From the NCBI GenBank assembly GCA_052161605.1, contig CP197409.1: a stretch of 64,000 nt of DNA, one strand, 5' to 3'. The notes beneath the pieces were generated by a model, which did no database searches, was not told the DNA's origin, and worked only from the letters and a program-made list of their open reading frames with translations. Source of the stretch: JBKCUI01 sp052161605 (GTDB lineage: Bacteria; Planctomycetota; Planctomycetia; Pirellulales; Pirellulaceae). Positions 8,446 to 16,631 of the stretch are shown piece after piece. Each line of letters begins with the position of its first letter. The stretch's first letter is position 1. Both the position numbers and the translations under genes were made by a program.

Positions 8446-10221
8446 TTATCGAAACATCTTGGTGAAGAAATTTCCAGATTTACCAGCCGATGGAGAGGTC
8501 ATGATCGGTGGAGTGGTGCCAGCGGTGTGTCCCGCAGGTTGAGCTGCTGTGGTCGTCACGGCGGTACCATTCGCGTTCAGCGCCGGGCTGTACCTAGCAA
8601 ATGTGGCAGGATCAACCTGTGTTACATCAATCTGATCACTTCCTTGGTCTCCACCCAGAGCCATAGCTTGCTGCACGGCATATTGGGCTTCGCTCGTCGC
8701 TCCACGTCGTCTATAGATTTCAGCCAGATTGGTCCAAGCCTGGGCGTTCGGCTTAGCCTCGATCGACCAACGCAGTGCATCGTAGGCTTCTTCAATGCGA
8801 TCTAAGTGGATTAACGCATAACCCAACTGATTCGCTGCGTGATGCTGGTTTGGTCGCAGTTTAATTGCACTTTGATAGCAGATTACCGCCTGGCTTCTCA
8901 GTTGCTGGGCTCGGTCTGAGTTTTGCTCCGCATCTTTTTCCAAGGTTTTACCGAGAGCATAAAGCAAATCGGCAGCAAAGAGATGTCCATCGGCGGCCTG
9001 CAGCATTTGGTAGCGAGCGAACGCCCGATAATGCTGACACGCTAATTCTGTCGTTACCGAGTCCAGAGCTCGGTTCTTGAGAGCAGGTGTAGTATGCATA
9101 GCCACAATAGACGCGACACTTCGGCTCAACTTTAGGTTATGAAAGTCAGCTTCCTCTCTCATGGCGGTCAACGCGGCTTCGAAGCTTGTTTCGCTATGAG
9201 TAACACCTCGGTGCAGATCCATAGCTCGGAAAAGCTTTCTCAGTCCGACCAGAACTTCTGCGCGAGCGCTGTGGGTCGCCCCTCGTCGAAGAAGCGAATC
9301 GCAGGTCTCCAAATGATTTGCCAACTCCTGCCGAATCGCTTTCCATCCAACTGGTGATTCTAGAAAGCCTGGTTCGGTAAACGTAGACTCAGGTCCAGCA
9401 GCCTGCAACGCAGAGCTCTGCTTTTCTGCAATGCGCATGCGTTCCGCCTGTTGCTCTGCGGATCGCTCTCCCATTGAGAGCAGTCTGGACGCGAGGAGTT
9501 TTTGCTCCGCAGTGAGCATATCCTGAGTAGGCCAGGCAGCGCTCATTTCGGCTGGCGTAGACATCTCTTGTGGACGCGATGCGGCCGGCGACGGATCCCC
9601 TAGGAAGAATCCCTCACTCGCATCGCTTCGCATAGACGGCTCCACCACCTCTCGCTTCTGGACAGACGCTCCTAGATCAATTGGTGGAACATCTTCCGTC
9701 AGAACAAGTCCATCCTGAGTAAGGTTGTCTGCTGTTCGCAAAGCAGTAAGACTGAATCGGGAAGCAGGCTCCTCGGCGGCTCTGTTGGTTCTGCTCACAA
9801 CACTCGAGTTACGAGTACCGTCATCCGAGTCGACCGATTGAATTGGTCCCCACTGGATCGCGGCAGGTTTGCTTGTCGATGTCTCGCGAGTGCTATTTTG
9901 GGGGTGATCCGAGCGGGCTGGCGGTCGGATCGCTAAACGTCGTTGATCGTTGCTCTGTACTTCTAGGGACTCTTGTTCGTAACTAACCTGCCGCGACCAT
10001 GGTGAGGCAGGTAAAAAGCTCGAAGAGTCGGTCGATGGCTGCGGGGAATACTGGGCGTGAGATCGGGCTGGTTGTTCCATCCGGTTTTGCGCCAAACCAA
10101 TCCCCGCCGTGAAAACGAACCCGGTCGTGCTAAGTATGGCCACAAAGCACTCTCTTAACGTCGCAGATCGCGTCGGACGTCGCGATAAAGATCGATTGTA
10201 AGAAGCTTTTCTGTTCGGCAT
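8446..10221 (-). CDS. Secreted TPR-repeat protein, partner of the SLBB export protein
   Basis: About 591 residues. The frame runs up to a TTG at 10257, but the ATG at 10221 is preceded by AAGGG at a good distance and begins MPNRKASYNRSL, a basic stretch before the signal/anchor segment ECFVAILSTTGFVFTAGIGLAQ. The middle is a long, low-complexity, Ser/Gln-rich region. The C-terminal third carries tetratricopeptide repeats (YQSAIKLRPNQHHAANQLG, YDALRWSIEAKPNAQAWTNL, IYRRRGATSEAQYAVQQAM), implying protein-protein contacts outside the cytoplasm. Directly upstream of the polysaccharide-export gene on the same strand, so probably an assembly or scaffold factor for the same envelope system (inference). 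Confidence 0.72.
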   Translation of the reverse strand: MPNRKASYNRSLSRRPTRSATLRECFVAILSTTGFVFTAGIGLAQNRMEQPARSHAQYSPQPSTDSSSFLPASPWSRQVSYEQESLEVQSNDQRRLAIRPPARSDHPQNSTRETSTSKPAAIQWGPIQSVDSDDGTRNSSVVSRTNRAAEEPASRFSLTALRTADNLTQDGLVLTEDVPPIDLGASVQKREVVEPSMRSDASEGFFLGDPSPAASRPQEMSTPAEMSAAWPTQDMLTAEQKLLASRLLSMGERSAEQQAERMRIAEKQSSALQAAGPESTFTEPGFLESPVGWKAIRQELANHLETCDSLLRRGATHSARAEVLVGLRKLFRAMDLHRGVTHSETSFEAALTAMREEADFHNLKLSRSVASIVAMHTTPALKNRALDSVTTELACQHYRAFARYQMLQAADGHLFAADLLYALGKTLEKDAEQNSDRAQQLRSQAVICYQSAIKLRPNQHHAANQLGYALIHLDRIEEAYDALRWSIEAKPNAQAWTNLAEIYRRRGATSEAQYAVQQAMALGGDQGSDQIDVTQVDPATFARYSPALNANGTAVTTTAAQPAGHTAGTTPPIMTSPSAGKSGNFFTKMFR

Positions 10222-10496
10222 CAACCGAGCCCTTTTCAAGCGTAAAACGGTAGGCAAGCCAATGCAGGCAGCCCAGACTAATGCCTACCATCGGACTTTC
10301 GATCCTTACGCATTCAATCATCACAAGCCCTACAACGGGACTATGTCGGTCGGTCGCCGTACAAGCCGAATTTCGAGCAAGCCTTGCCCAAACTACCTAA
10401 GCTCCCAAGGCGTTGGACATTCACACCAAAGGCAGTACAATCCGCAGGCAAATTTATTAAGACATTCAACATCACTAAATCTGATCGACCAACATT

Positions 10497-11759
10497 ATGA
10501 AAAAAGTTGCTGTTCTATTCGCGGGGGGCCCAGCTCCTGCGGCAAACGCTGTTATCTCTGGAGCTGCCTTCACCTTTTTGAATGCAGGTATTGAAGTCAT
10601 CGGCATCAAGCATGGTTACTCCAAGCTGATTGACTTTGACGGTTCAAAGCCGCTTGTGGAGGGAACCGACTACTTCCCCATTACGATGGAGCGGTTGGAG
10701 TTCTCGCGAACAGAGCCGGGTATCATGATTGGGACCGCGCGAGCCAATCCGGGTAAGCAAGTTTCCAGCCCCGAACATTTAAAGGATCCCGAGAGATCGG
10801 CCCCTCTCGGGCGAGTGTACAATGCTCTTCGCTCGCTGGGTGTCGATGCCTTGATTAGCATCGGAGGGGACGACACGCTCAAGACAGCTAACAAGATGAA
10901 ACTCTACCAGGACACACTCCCGGCAGACAAGACGCGAATGCCAGTGATCCATCTCCCCAAAACAATCGACAACGATTACTCCGGTATCGATTTTACGTTC
11001 GGTTACTTCAGTGCAGCCGAAACGATCGCGGGAGAAATCCGCAACTTGAATCGTGACGCCGCAGCAGGACAAGCTTACTTTCTCGTCGAAGCGATGGGAC
11101 GCTCTGCCGGCTGGCTCGCTTACGGAGCAGCGATTGCAGGGGATGCCTGCATGGTTCTGAGCGTTGAAGATATCACCGGTGACTTGGAGTGTTCCGAAAC
11201 CGTTACTCAGCCTGATGGAACCCAGAAGACTCGCAAGGTCATGAATCTGGATGCCGTTGTAAACAAAATGGTGGCCATGATGGTCGCCAGGGAAAAGCTC
11301 GGCAGAAACTACGGCGTCATGGTCATCGCCGAAGGCCTCGCCGAGTACTTGCCCAACTCCTACCTAGAAGGCATCGCTCGCGACGACCACGGCCACATCG
11401 CCATATCCAATATCGATATTGGCAAGGCGATGGCTCGTATGTTGTCCGAAGCCTACAAGAAAGCAACCGGCAAGACCCGAAAGATTAACGGCGTTCAGAT
11501 GGGATACGAATCGCGTTGCTGCGTACCGACTGCCTTTGACGTTATGTTAGGCTCACAAATCGGGGCGGGAGCTTACCGAGCGTTAGTTGAGAAGAAGCTC
11601 AACGGAGTCATGGTATCTGTCGGTGGTCAGTTCAACGTTTCGTTCGTTCCGTTTGAGCAACTCGTGGACCCAGTCAACTTGGTCACCAAAGTTCGTTTCA
11701 TCGAGCGAGATTCCGATTTCTACCGACTAGCTCGGTTGTTGGAATTGCCGACGAAGTAG
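10497..11759 (+). CDS. pfp: Pyrophosphate-dependent 6-phosphofructokinase
   Basis: Phosphofructokinase-family enzyme of 420 residues phosphorylating fructose 6-phosphate in glycolysis. The N-terminal FAGGPAPAANAVI is the phosphate loop. The signature IGGDDTLKTANKM (GGDD at 123-126) has aspartate where ATP-dependent enzymes have glycine, and PKTIDNDYSGIDFTFGY (about 154-170) carries the lysine typical of pyrophosphate-dependent enzymes, so PPi is the likely donor and the reaction reversible. MGRSAGWLAYGAAIAG is the usual MGR substrate motif. The ATG at 10497 has no visible Shine-Dalgarno, as is common in this window. The tagaturonate epimerase-family gene follows after 85 bp. Confidence 0.88.
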   Translation: MKKVAVLFAGGPAPAANAVISGAAFTFLNAGIEVIGIKHGYSKLIDFDGSKPLVEGTDYFPITMERLEFSRTEPGIMIGTARANPGKQVSSPEHLKDPERSAPLGRVYNALRSLGVDALISIGGDDTLKTANKMKLYQDTLPADKTRMPVIHLPKTIDNDYSGIDFTFGYFSAAETIAGEIRNLNRDAAAGQAYFLVEAMGRSAGWLAYGAAIAGDACMVLSVEDITGDLECSETVTQPDGTQKTRKVMNLDAVVNKMVAMMVAREKLGRNYGVMVIAEGLAEYLPNSYLEGIARDDHGHIAISNIDIGKAMARMLSEAYKKATGKTRKINGVQMGYESRCCVPTAFDVMLGSQIGAGAYRALVEKKLNGVMVSVGGQFNVSFVPFEQLVDPVNLVTKVRFIERDSDFYRLARLLELPTK

Positions 11760-11844
11760 CTAGCCGAGGTTCGCTTACGTAATTGGCGAACGGTAGAACT
11801 GTTTTTGCTGGTCGCTTGATTTCAGAGGAAAATAAGGAACACAC

Positions 11845-13095
11845 ATGAAGATCATCGAACCGTTCACGTTCGGAATCGGCGACCGCTTTGCCCATCAGGC
11901 TGCATCGCAGCTCAAAGCGTTTCAAATGCTGGAATCACAAGGAGTACTTGTGATTCCCGTCTGGAATAAATCCAATCGCGAGCATAACTTTGTCGGCTCG
12001 GAACCAAGCTCCGTTGCCGAAGCAGCCAAGCATGCGGTGGACTCGTGCGGGTGGTCGCATCCGTGGCATGTTGATGCGGACCATATCGGTATGGCGACGG
12101 TGGACCGGTTCATTCCGCATAGCGACTTCTATACTATCGACGTAGCGGATTTCATCGGCAAACCGCCTGCCCAGGAAGTGTTGGCTGATTTTTTGAAGCA
12201 AAACCAATCTCTCGTTGGCGAGCATACGTTTGCTGGTCTATCCCAAGCCATTCAGCTTACGGCAAAAGAGATGGAAGCGATCGCTGCAAAATATCTTACG
12301 GCAATTCGAGAGGCCGGACGCGTTTATCGCTACATCGCTGATGTGAAATCGGACGATGAAATGATCGTCGAGGTTTCCATGGACGAAACTGACGCACCAC
12401 AAACGCCCGTAGAATTGTTCGTCATCCTAGCTGCTCTAGCTGCCGAGCAGATTCCAGTACAAACGGTTGCACCCAAGTTTACGGGCCGGTTCAATAAAGG
12501 GGTCGACTACGTCGGCGATCTCGCCCAGTTCGAACAAGAATTCCGGGATGATTTGGCGGTCCTAGCCTATGCGATCAAGCAGTTTGGATTGCCCGAAACG
12601 TTGAAGCTTAGCATCCATAGCGGCAGTGATAAATTCCAGCTCTACCCAATTGTAGCAAAGGCGATTTCCGAAACGGGAGCCGGAATTCACGTCAAGACAG
12701 CCGGGACGACTTGGCTTGAGGAAGTCATCGGGCTCTCGGAATCTGGTGGGGATGGGCTTGAATTGGTCAAGGAGATTTATGGCTACGCTCTTCAGCATAT
12801 CGATGAGTTCTGCGCACCGTATGCCAGCGTGATCGACATCGATCGTCAAGCTCTGCCAAGTAGCGAGACTGTTGCAAGCTGGTCTGGTAGTCATCTAGCC
12901 CAAGTAATCCGACACGATCAAAGCAACCCCTTGTTCAACCCCTCCGTTCGTCAGCTTCTTCACGTATCATTCAAGGTCGCTGCCAAGCAAGGAAGTCGGT
13001 ACACCGATTTGCTCAAAGCGAATTCGGACATCGTGGGCAAGCACGTTTGTCGAAATATTTACGAGCGACATTTGAAGCCGCTGTTCCTCGAATAG
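11845..13095 (+). CDS. Tagaturonate epimerase-family protein (UxaE-like)
   Basis: A 416-residue cytosolic protein that I recognise as the tagaturonate epimerase (UxaE) family, which interconverts D-tagaturonate and D-fructuronate in hexuronate breakdown. Visible features are GIGDRFAHQAASQLKAF at the start, the histidine/aspartate-rich HPWHVDADHIGMATVDRF (probable metal site, about residues 72-90), APKFTGRFNKGVDYVGDL and LSIHSGSDKFQLYPIV in the TIM-barrel part, and HVKTAGTTWLEE. A weak GAGGAAAATAAGGA lies before the ATG. A dicarboxylate symporter gene follows by 100 bp. The family is fairly sure; the actual sugar-acid substrate here is not tested. Confidence 0.7.
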   Translation: MKIIEPFTFGIGDRFAHQAASQLKAFQMLESQGVLVIPVWNKSNREHNFVGSEPSSVAEAAKHAVDSCGWSHPWHVDADHIGMATVDRFIPHSDFYTIDVADFIGKPPAQEVLADFLKQNQSLVGEHTFAGLSQAIQLTAKEMEAIAAKYLTAIREAGRVYRYIADVKSDDEMIVEVSMDETDAPQTPVELFVILAALAAEQIPVQTVAPKFTGRFNKGVDYVGDLAQFEQEFRDDLAVLAYAIKQFGLPETLKLSIHSGSDKFQLYPIVAKAISETGAGIHVKTAGTTWLEEVIGLSESGGDGLELVKEIYGYALQHIDEFCAPYASVIDIDRQALPSSETVASWSGSHLAQVIRHDQSNPLFNPSVRQLLHVSFKVAAKQGSRYTDLLKANSDIVGKHVCRNIYERHLKPLFLE

Positions 13096-13195
13096 GCTCT
13101 GGTCAACCTGCTTTTCGGTTATACTCATACGGCGATAAGACGAATTTTGCTATTCGCTCCACTTTTTCTCGCACGCCAGATGAGGTTACGAAAAG

Positions 13196-14494
13196 ATGAA
13201 AGATTTGCCGCTTCACTGGAGGATCCTAGCCGGGATGCTGGCTGGCGTCCTATTCGGCCTTCTCGCTGCCTACCTCCAGTGGAGGGAATTCACTCTTAAC
13301 TGGATCAAGCCGTTCGGGACGATCTTTATCAATATGCTGAAGCTGATTGCGATTCCGCTTATCGTGGCATCGTTGATCAAAGGCATATCGGACCTCAAAG
13401 ATATATCTAAGCTTTCCCGCATGGGAGGCAAAACGGTGGGCATCTTCATATGCACCACGGCGGTTGCCATAAGTGTCGGATTGATTTTTGTAAATGTAAT
13501 GCGTCCAGGTCGATGGATTAGCGAGGATACACGAGCAGACATGATGACCAAGTTCGGTGGTGATGCCGAGCAAAAAATTCAGGCTGCTGAGAAGCAAAAG
13601 GCAGTCGGGCCGTTACAACCTATCATCGATATCGTTCCCGATAACATTGTTGGTGCGGCTACAAACAATGGGAACATGCTCCAAGTCATCTTCTTCGTGA
13701 TCTTGTTCGGAGTCGGTCTAATACTGATCCCCGAAGAAAAAGCTCTACCCGTGAAGACTTTTTTCGATGGAATGAACGAAGTGATTCTCAAGCTGATCGA
13801 CTTGATTATGCTCTGTGCCCCGTTCGGAGTCTTTGCCCTGTTGGCTTCTCTTATCGTGGAGCTACCGAGCTTTGATTTGTTCATCGCACTCATGGGGTAT
13901 GCTAGTTGCGTCGTGGCAGGTTTGCTCTTCATGATTGTTGTCGTCTACCCCTCGCTGGTCGTGCTTTTTGCCAAACGTAAGGCGACCGCTTTTCTTAAAG
14001 GGATCGTTCCCGCTCAATTGTTGGCTTTCAGTACCAGTTCGAGCGCCGCAACACTGCCCGTAACCATGGAGCAGGCTCAAGATGTTCTTGGTGTGGATGA
14101 GGAAGTGGCTAGTTTTGTTTTGCCGATCGGCGCGACGATCAATATGGATGGAACCGCGTTGTATCAGGGAGTAGCGGCGGTATTTATCGCCCAGACGTTT
14201 GGTATGGATCTGGGGCTGACGGGACAACTCGGGATTATCCTCACGGCTTTGCTTGCAAGTATCGGTTCCGCAGCGGTCCCCGGAGCTGGTATGGTGATGC
14301 TCGTCATTGTGCTCGGTCAAGCGGGCATTCCCGAAACGGGTCTTGCACTGATTTTTGCCGTAGATCGCCCGCTGGATATGCTAAGAACCGCCACCAACGT
14401 CACGAGCGACCTCTCGGTCTCCATGGTAGTCGCGAAAGGGCTTGATAAGCTGCACGATCCGACGTTGAACGTAGAAGAGCAGGTTTCGTCATAA
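13196..14494 (+). CDS. Dicarboxylate/amino acid:cation symporter (DAACS family)
   Basis: A 432-residue polytopic inner-membrane protein of the GltP/DctA family, importing C4-dicarboxylates or acidic amino acids with Na+ or H+. The serine-rich re-entrant loop AFSTSSSAATLPVTM, the conserved INMDGTALYQGVAAVFIAQ, the second loop SIGSAAVPGAGMVML and the substrate-binding DRPLDMLRTATNVTSD are all intact. About eight hydrophobic segments are evident, with an enlarged loop after the third helix (GRWISEDTRADMMTKFGGDAE region). AGATGAGG lies near the ATG. Only 15 bp separate it from the following small membrane gene. Substrate cannot be assigned from sequence. Confidence 0.88.
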   Translation: MKDLPLHWRILAGMLAGVLFGLLAAYLQWREFTLNWIKPFGTIFINMLKLIAIPLIVASLIKGISDLKDISKLSRMGGKTVGIFICTTAVAISVGLIFVNVMRPGRWISEDTRADMMTKFGGDAEQKIQAAEKQKAVGPLQPIIDIVPDNIVGAATNNGNMLQVIFFVILFGVGLILIPEEKALPVKTFFDGMNEVILKLIDLIMLCAPFGVFALLASLIVELPSFDLFIALMGYASCVVAGLLFMIVVVYPSLVVLFAKRKATAFLKGIVPAQLLAFSTSSSAATLPVTMEQAQDVLGVDEEVASFVLPIGATINMDGTALYQGVAAVFIAQTFGMDLGLTGQLGIILTALLASIGSAAVPGAGMVMLVIVLGQAGIPETGLALIFAVDRPLDMLRTATNVTSDLSVSMVVAKGLDKLHDPTLNVEEQVSS

Positions 14495-14509
14495 CTAAAC
14501 TCGCCTCGA

Positions 14510-14893
14510 ATGAACGCACTATCCATGACAACTACAGATAACCAAACCAATCCTTACGCTGCGTCAACCACAGATATGTCTGATGGAACAGACGTTTGGA
14601 CCAGGAAGAGTTTACCGATATCACTGATTTATGGCTGGGCTACGTTTTTTGTCTTGTGCTTTCTTTCGCTACGAGCTGTACAGAAATTTCGCGATTCAAG
14701 TCCCTATGAACAATTTGCGGGACAATGGGGTTCATTAAGGACGTTGGTTCCCTTGATCATCATTACCCTGGTGCTTGCGTTCTTTTCCCTTCGTAACAAG
14801 GACTCATCTCGGACAGCACGTATCCTTTCGTGGGCTCTTGTTTTTGGAACGGTAGTCCTCTGCGCAGCACTAGGTAAGGAGTGGTTTCTGTGA
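14510..14893 (+). CDS. Small membrane protein with N-terminal NPYA motif, unknown function
   Basis: A 127-residue protein not otherwise recognised. It has a polar N-terminus containing TNPYAAST, a motif seen at the start of many planctomycete membrane proteins. Three hydrophobic segments follow (about residues 40-58, 83-96 and 107-122). Two in-frame ATGs (14510 and 14525) are possible; neither has a strong Shine-Dalgarno. It starts 15 bp after the symporter gene on the same strand, so it may be co-transcribed with it, and it converges with the CobW gene. No function is proposed. Confidence 0.6.
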   Translation: MNALSMTTTDNQTNPYAASTTDMSDGTDVWTRKSLPISLIYGWATFFVLCFLSLRAVQKFRDSSPYEQFAGQWGSLRTLVPLIIITLVLAFFSLRNKDSSRTARILSWALVFGTVVLCAALGKEWFL

Positions 14894-14919
14894 ATGCCCC
14901 CCTAAATCAATGATCGACA

Positions 14920-16020
14920 CTACGAGGGTATACGATGGGTCGGTACAGGTTTCCCGGGTCGGAAGCACTGTAGTGTTCTGATCGTGATCGTTGCACCGAA
15001 GTCGGTTCCCTTTTGAGCTACGACTTGCCTAACCCAAGTCTCCAACTCTTCCGGAGACGTAGCGACTCGCGCGTTAATCACGAGCTCTCCGCTCCTGCCA
15101 CTCCAACGGGACGGGAGGGATAAAACAGGCTCGCTGTTGTTGCTGACAATATTGGCGACCGCATACACTCCGTCACTCATGCCGATCGCCTTTAAGTGCG
15201 CAATCTCGAACTCTTGGTCAACGAATCCAACATGCAATCCCTTTAGGATCTCTAGAATCAACTCATCCAAGTTAACATCTGACTCGGAGGTCAAAGTCGC
15301 TTGACAATTCAGCCACCCCAACTCGGCTTCTCCCTCGGCGTAAATTTCATAGTCGACCTCCATGACGCTATTCCCAAAGCTGCCCGATTGATTGACCTGC
15401 TCATAAAGCAATTCAAAACCGGCTCCACTCTTGGCACTCAGTTTAACAATCGGTTTGCTTGGGTACTGGGACTCCAGCAGTTGGACCAGTTGCTCGACTT
15501 GGTCTGCCGCCAGTTCGTCGATGCGATTGAGGATTAGAAAGTCCGCTTCTTCCAATTGCTTGCGGAAAATGTACTCCGCTTTGGGTGAGAAACCTCGCTG
15601 CCCCTCTCCCCCCAGGATCTTAATCCCATGGCTAGGTTTGATAATCACACCGTATGGTGCGATATCGAACGCTTGCTCGTAGACCTGTTCGAGTGGACGA
15701 ATCACGGTGGCGACCAAATCGGTACAGCTACCAACCGGTTCAGCCAAAATCACATCGGGGCGTTCCTTCGCACTAAGCTTTTCAACAGTTCCCGTCAGGC
15801 CATCAAAGTTGCAGCAGAAACAGGAGCCTGCGACTTCGCCCACTTGGAAACCTTGGGAACGAAGCAATAACGTATCGACCAGATCGGACGCTTGATCATT
15901 GGTGACGATCGCAACATTCTGGCCTTGCGAGCGGTATAGTGCAGCTAGCCGACCCAGGGTCGTGGTTTTACCCGCTCCTAGGAAGCCGCCAATCATAATA
16001 AATTTCGGTGCATCGCTCAT
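14920..16020 (-). CDS. CobW/COG0523-family GTPase (metallochaperone type)
   Basis: G3E-family P-loop GTPase of about 366 residues. Walker A GGFLGAGKTT is at 11-20, the metal-binding CxCC motif GSCFCCNF at 66-72 (Cys67, 69, 70), and the guanine-specificity motif NRIDE lies further on. COG0523 proteins deliver or allocate metals, commonly zinc or cobalt. The frame extends upstream to 16080, but the ATG at 16020 is preceded by CAGGATT and gives the usual start MSDAPKFIMIGGF. It lies 114 bp downstream of an ArsR-type metalloregulator on the same strand, supporting a metal-responsive unit. Which metal is not determinable here. Confidence 0.85.
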   Translation of the reverse strand: MSDAPKFIMIGGFLGAGKTTTLGRLAALYRSQGQNVAIVTNDQASDLVDTLLLRSQGFQVGEVAGSCFCCNFDGLTGTVEKLSAKERPDVILAEPVGSCTDLVATVIRPLEQVYEQAFDIAPYGVIIKPSHGIKILGGEGQRGFSPKAEYIFRKQLEEADFLILNRIDELAADQVEQLVQLLESQYPSKPIVKLSAKSGAGFELLYEQVNQSGSFGNSVMEVDYEIYAEGEAELGWLNCQATLTSESDVNLDELILEILKGLHVGFVDQEFEIAHLKAIGMSDGVYAVANIVSNNSEPVLSLPSRWSGRSGELVINARVATSPEELETWVRQVVAQKGTDFGATITIRTLQCFRPGKPVPTHRIPS

Positions 16021-16134
16021 CGTGCTAAATCCTGAGGATAGTATATTCGAGGGAAGGGTAAGAAGAGTTCCGCGAAGCATCGATCCTGTCGCGAGAGCGT
16101 TCGTTTGAATAATAGAACTATATCTTAGTCCTGT

Positions 16135-16452
16135 TTAGTCGCGGAGGTCAATTTTGCAGCAGCCGAAATCCAGAGTGCGACCAGCCGCCCGAGAGTTGAG
16201 AAATTCACGATTCAATCCATAGTAAATGAATTTACCATCCCGCTCGGTCGTTACGATATCGGCATGATAGAGGACCCGGAGATGGTGCGAGACGTTGGCC
16301 ATTTCCATCTCCAGGAGTTGGGAGATATCCGAAACGCTAAGCGGCCCGGTTTGCAATGCCCGAACGATGTTCAAGCGAATCGGATCTCCGAGCGCTTTCA
16401 GGTAATTCGCACACTGGCTAGCATCGGTTCGTGACGACTCGTCCTTGGACAT
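16135..16452 (-). CDS. ArsR/SmtB-family transcriptional regulator
   Basis: A 105-residue winged-helix repressor. The family core is clear: YLKALGDPIRLNIVRALQTGPLSV, the recognition helix EMANVSHHLRVLYHADIV and the wing TERDGKFIYYGL. Candidate ligand residues are Cys14 near the N-terminus, His55-His56 in the recognition region, and a C-terminal Cys98-Cys99 pair (DFGCCKIDLRD), so a thiolate metal site using the tail is plausible. The neighbouring CobW GTPase suggests control of metal allocation. A palindrome resembling SmtB-type operators lies 73-86 bp upstream. The effector metal is an inference. Confidence 0.87.
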   Translation of the reverse strand: MSKDESSRTDASQCANYLKALGDPIRLNIVRALQTGPLSVSDISQLLEMEMANVSHHLRVLYHADIVTTERDGKFIYYGLNREFLNSRAAGRTLDFGCCKIDLRD

Positions 16453-16478
16453 AACTGACTTTTGGGTAATGGCATTCT

Positions 16479-16508
16479 TAAATAGACTTCCCCAAGATTG
16501 TACATCAA
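16479..16508 (-). promoter_or_regulatory. Candidate promoter of arsR-cobW
   Basis: Read on the minus strand, TTGATG (16508-16503) and TATTTA (16484-16479) are separated by 18 bp, a reasonable sigma70-type pair about 27 bp before the arsR ATG. No other start-proximal promoter is better. This is a visual match only. Confidence 0.35.
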
Positions 16509-16524
16509 TTTGCCAGAAGGAACA

Positions 16525-16538
16525 TCAATAACTATTCA
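16525..16538 (-). promoter_or_regulatory. Candidate ArsR/SmtB-type operator
   Basis: On the minus strand the site reads TGAATAGTTATTGA, an imperfect palindrome (one mismatch per arm) that closely resembles the TGAAC-AG-TTATTCA core I know from SmtB-class operators. It sits just upstream of the candidate -35 box. In addition the octamer ACATCAAT occurs twice exactly 20 bp apart (16502-16509 and 16522-16529), one copy overlapping the -35 and one overlapping this palindrome. Autoregulation of the arsR-cobW unit is the natural reading. Confidence 0.4.
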
Positions 16539-16631
16539 TTGCGTTCAATGGAATCGCCAGCTCGTTGGTGGTTTGCTCCCGACGCAAACGGATTCCAAAT
16601 CGGGTTGCTCCCAAGATTTGATGACCAAATT

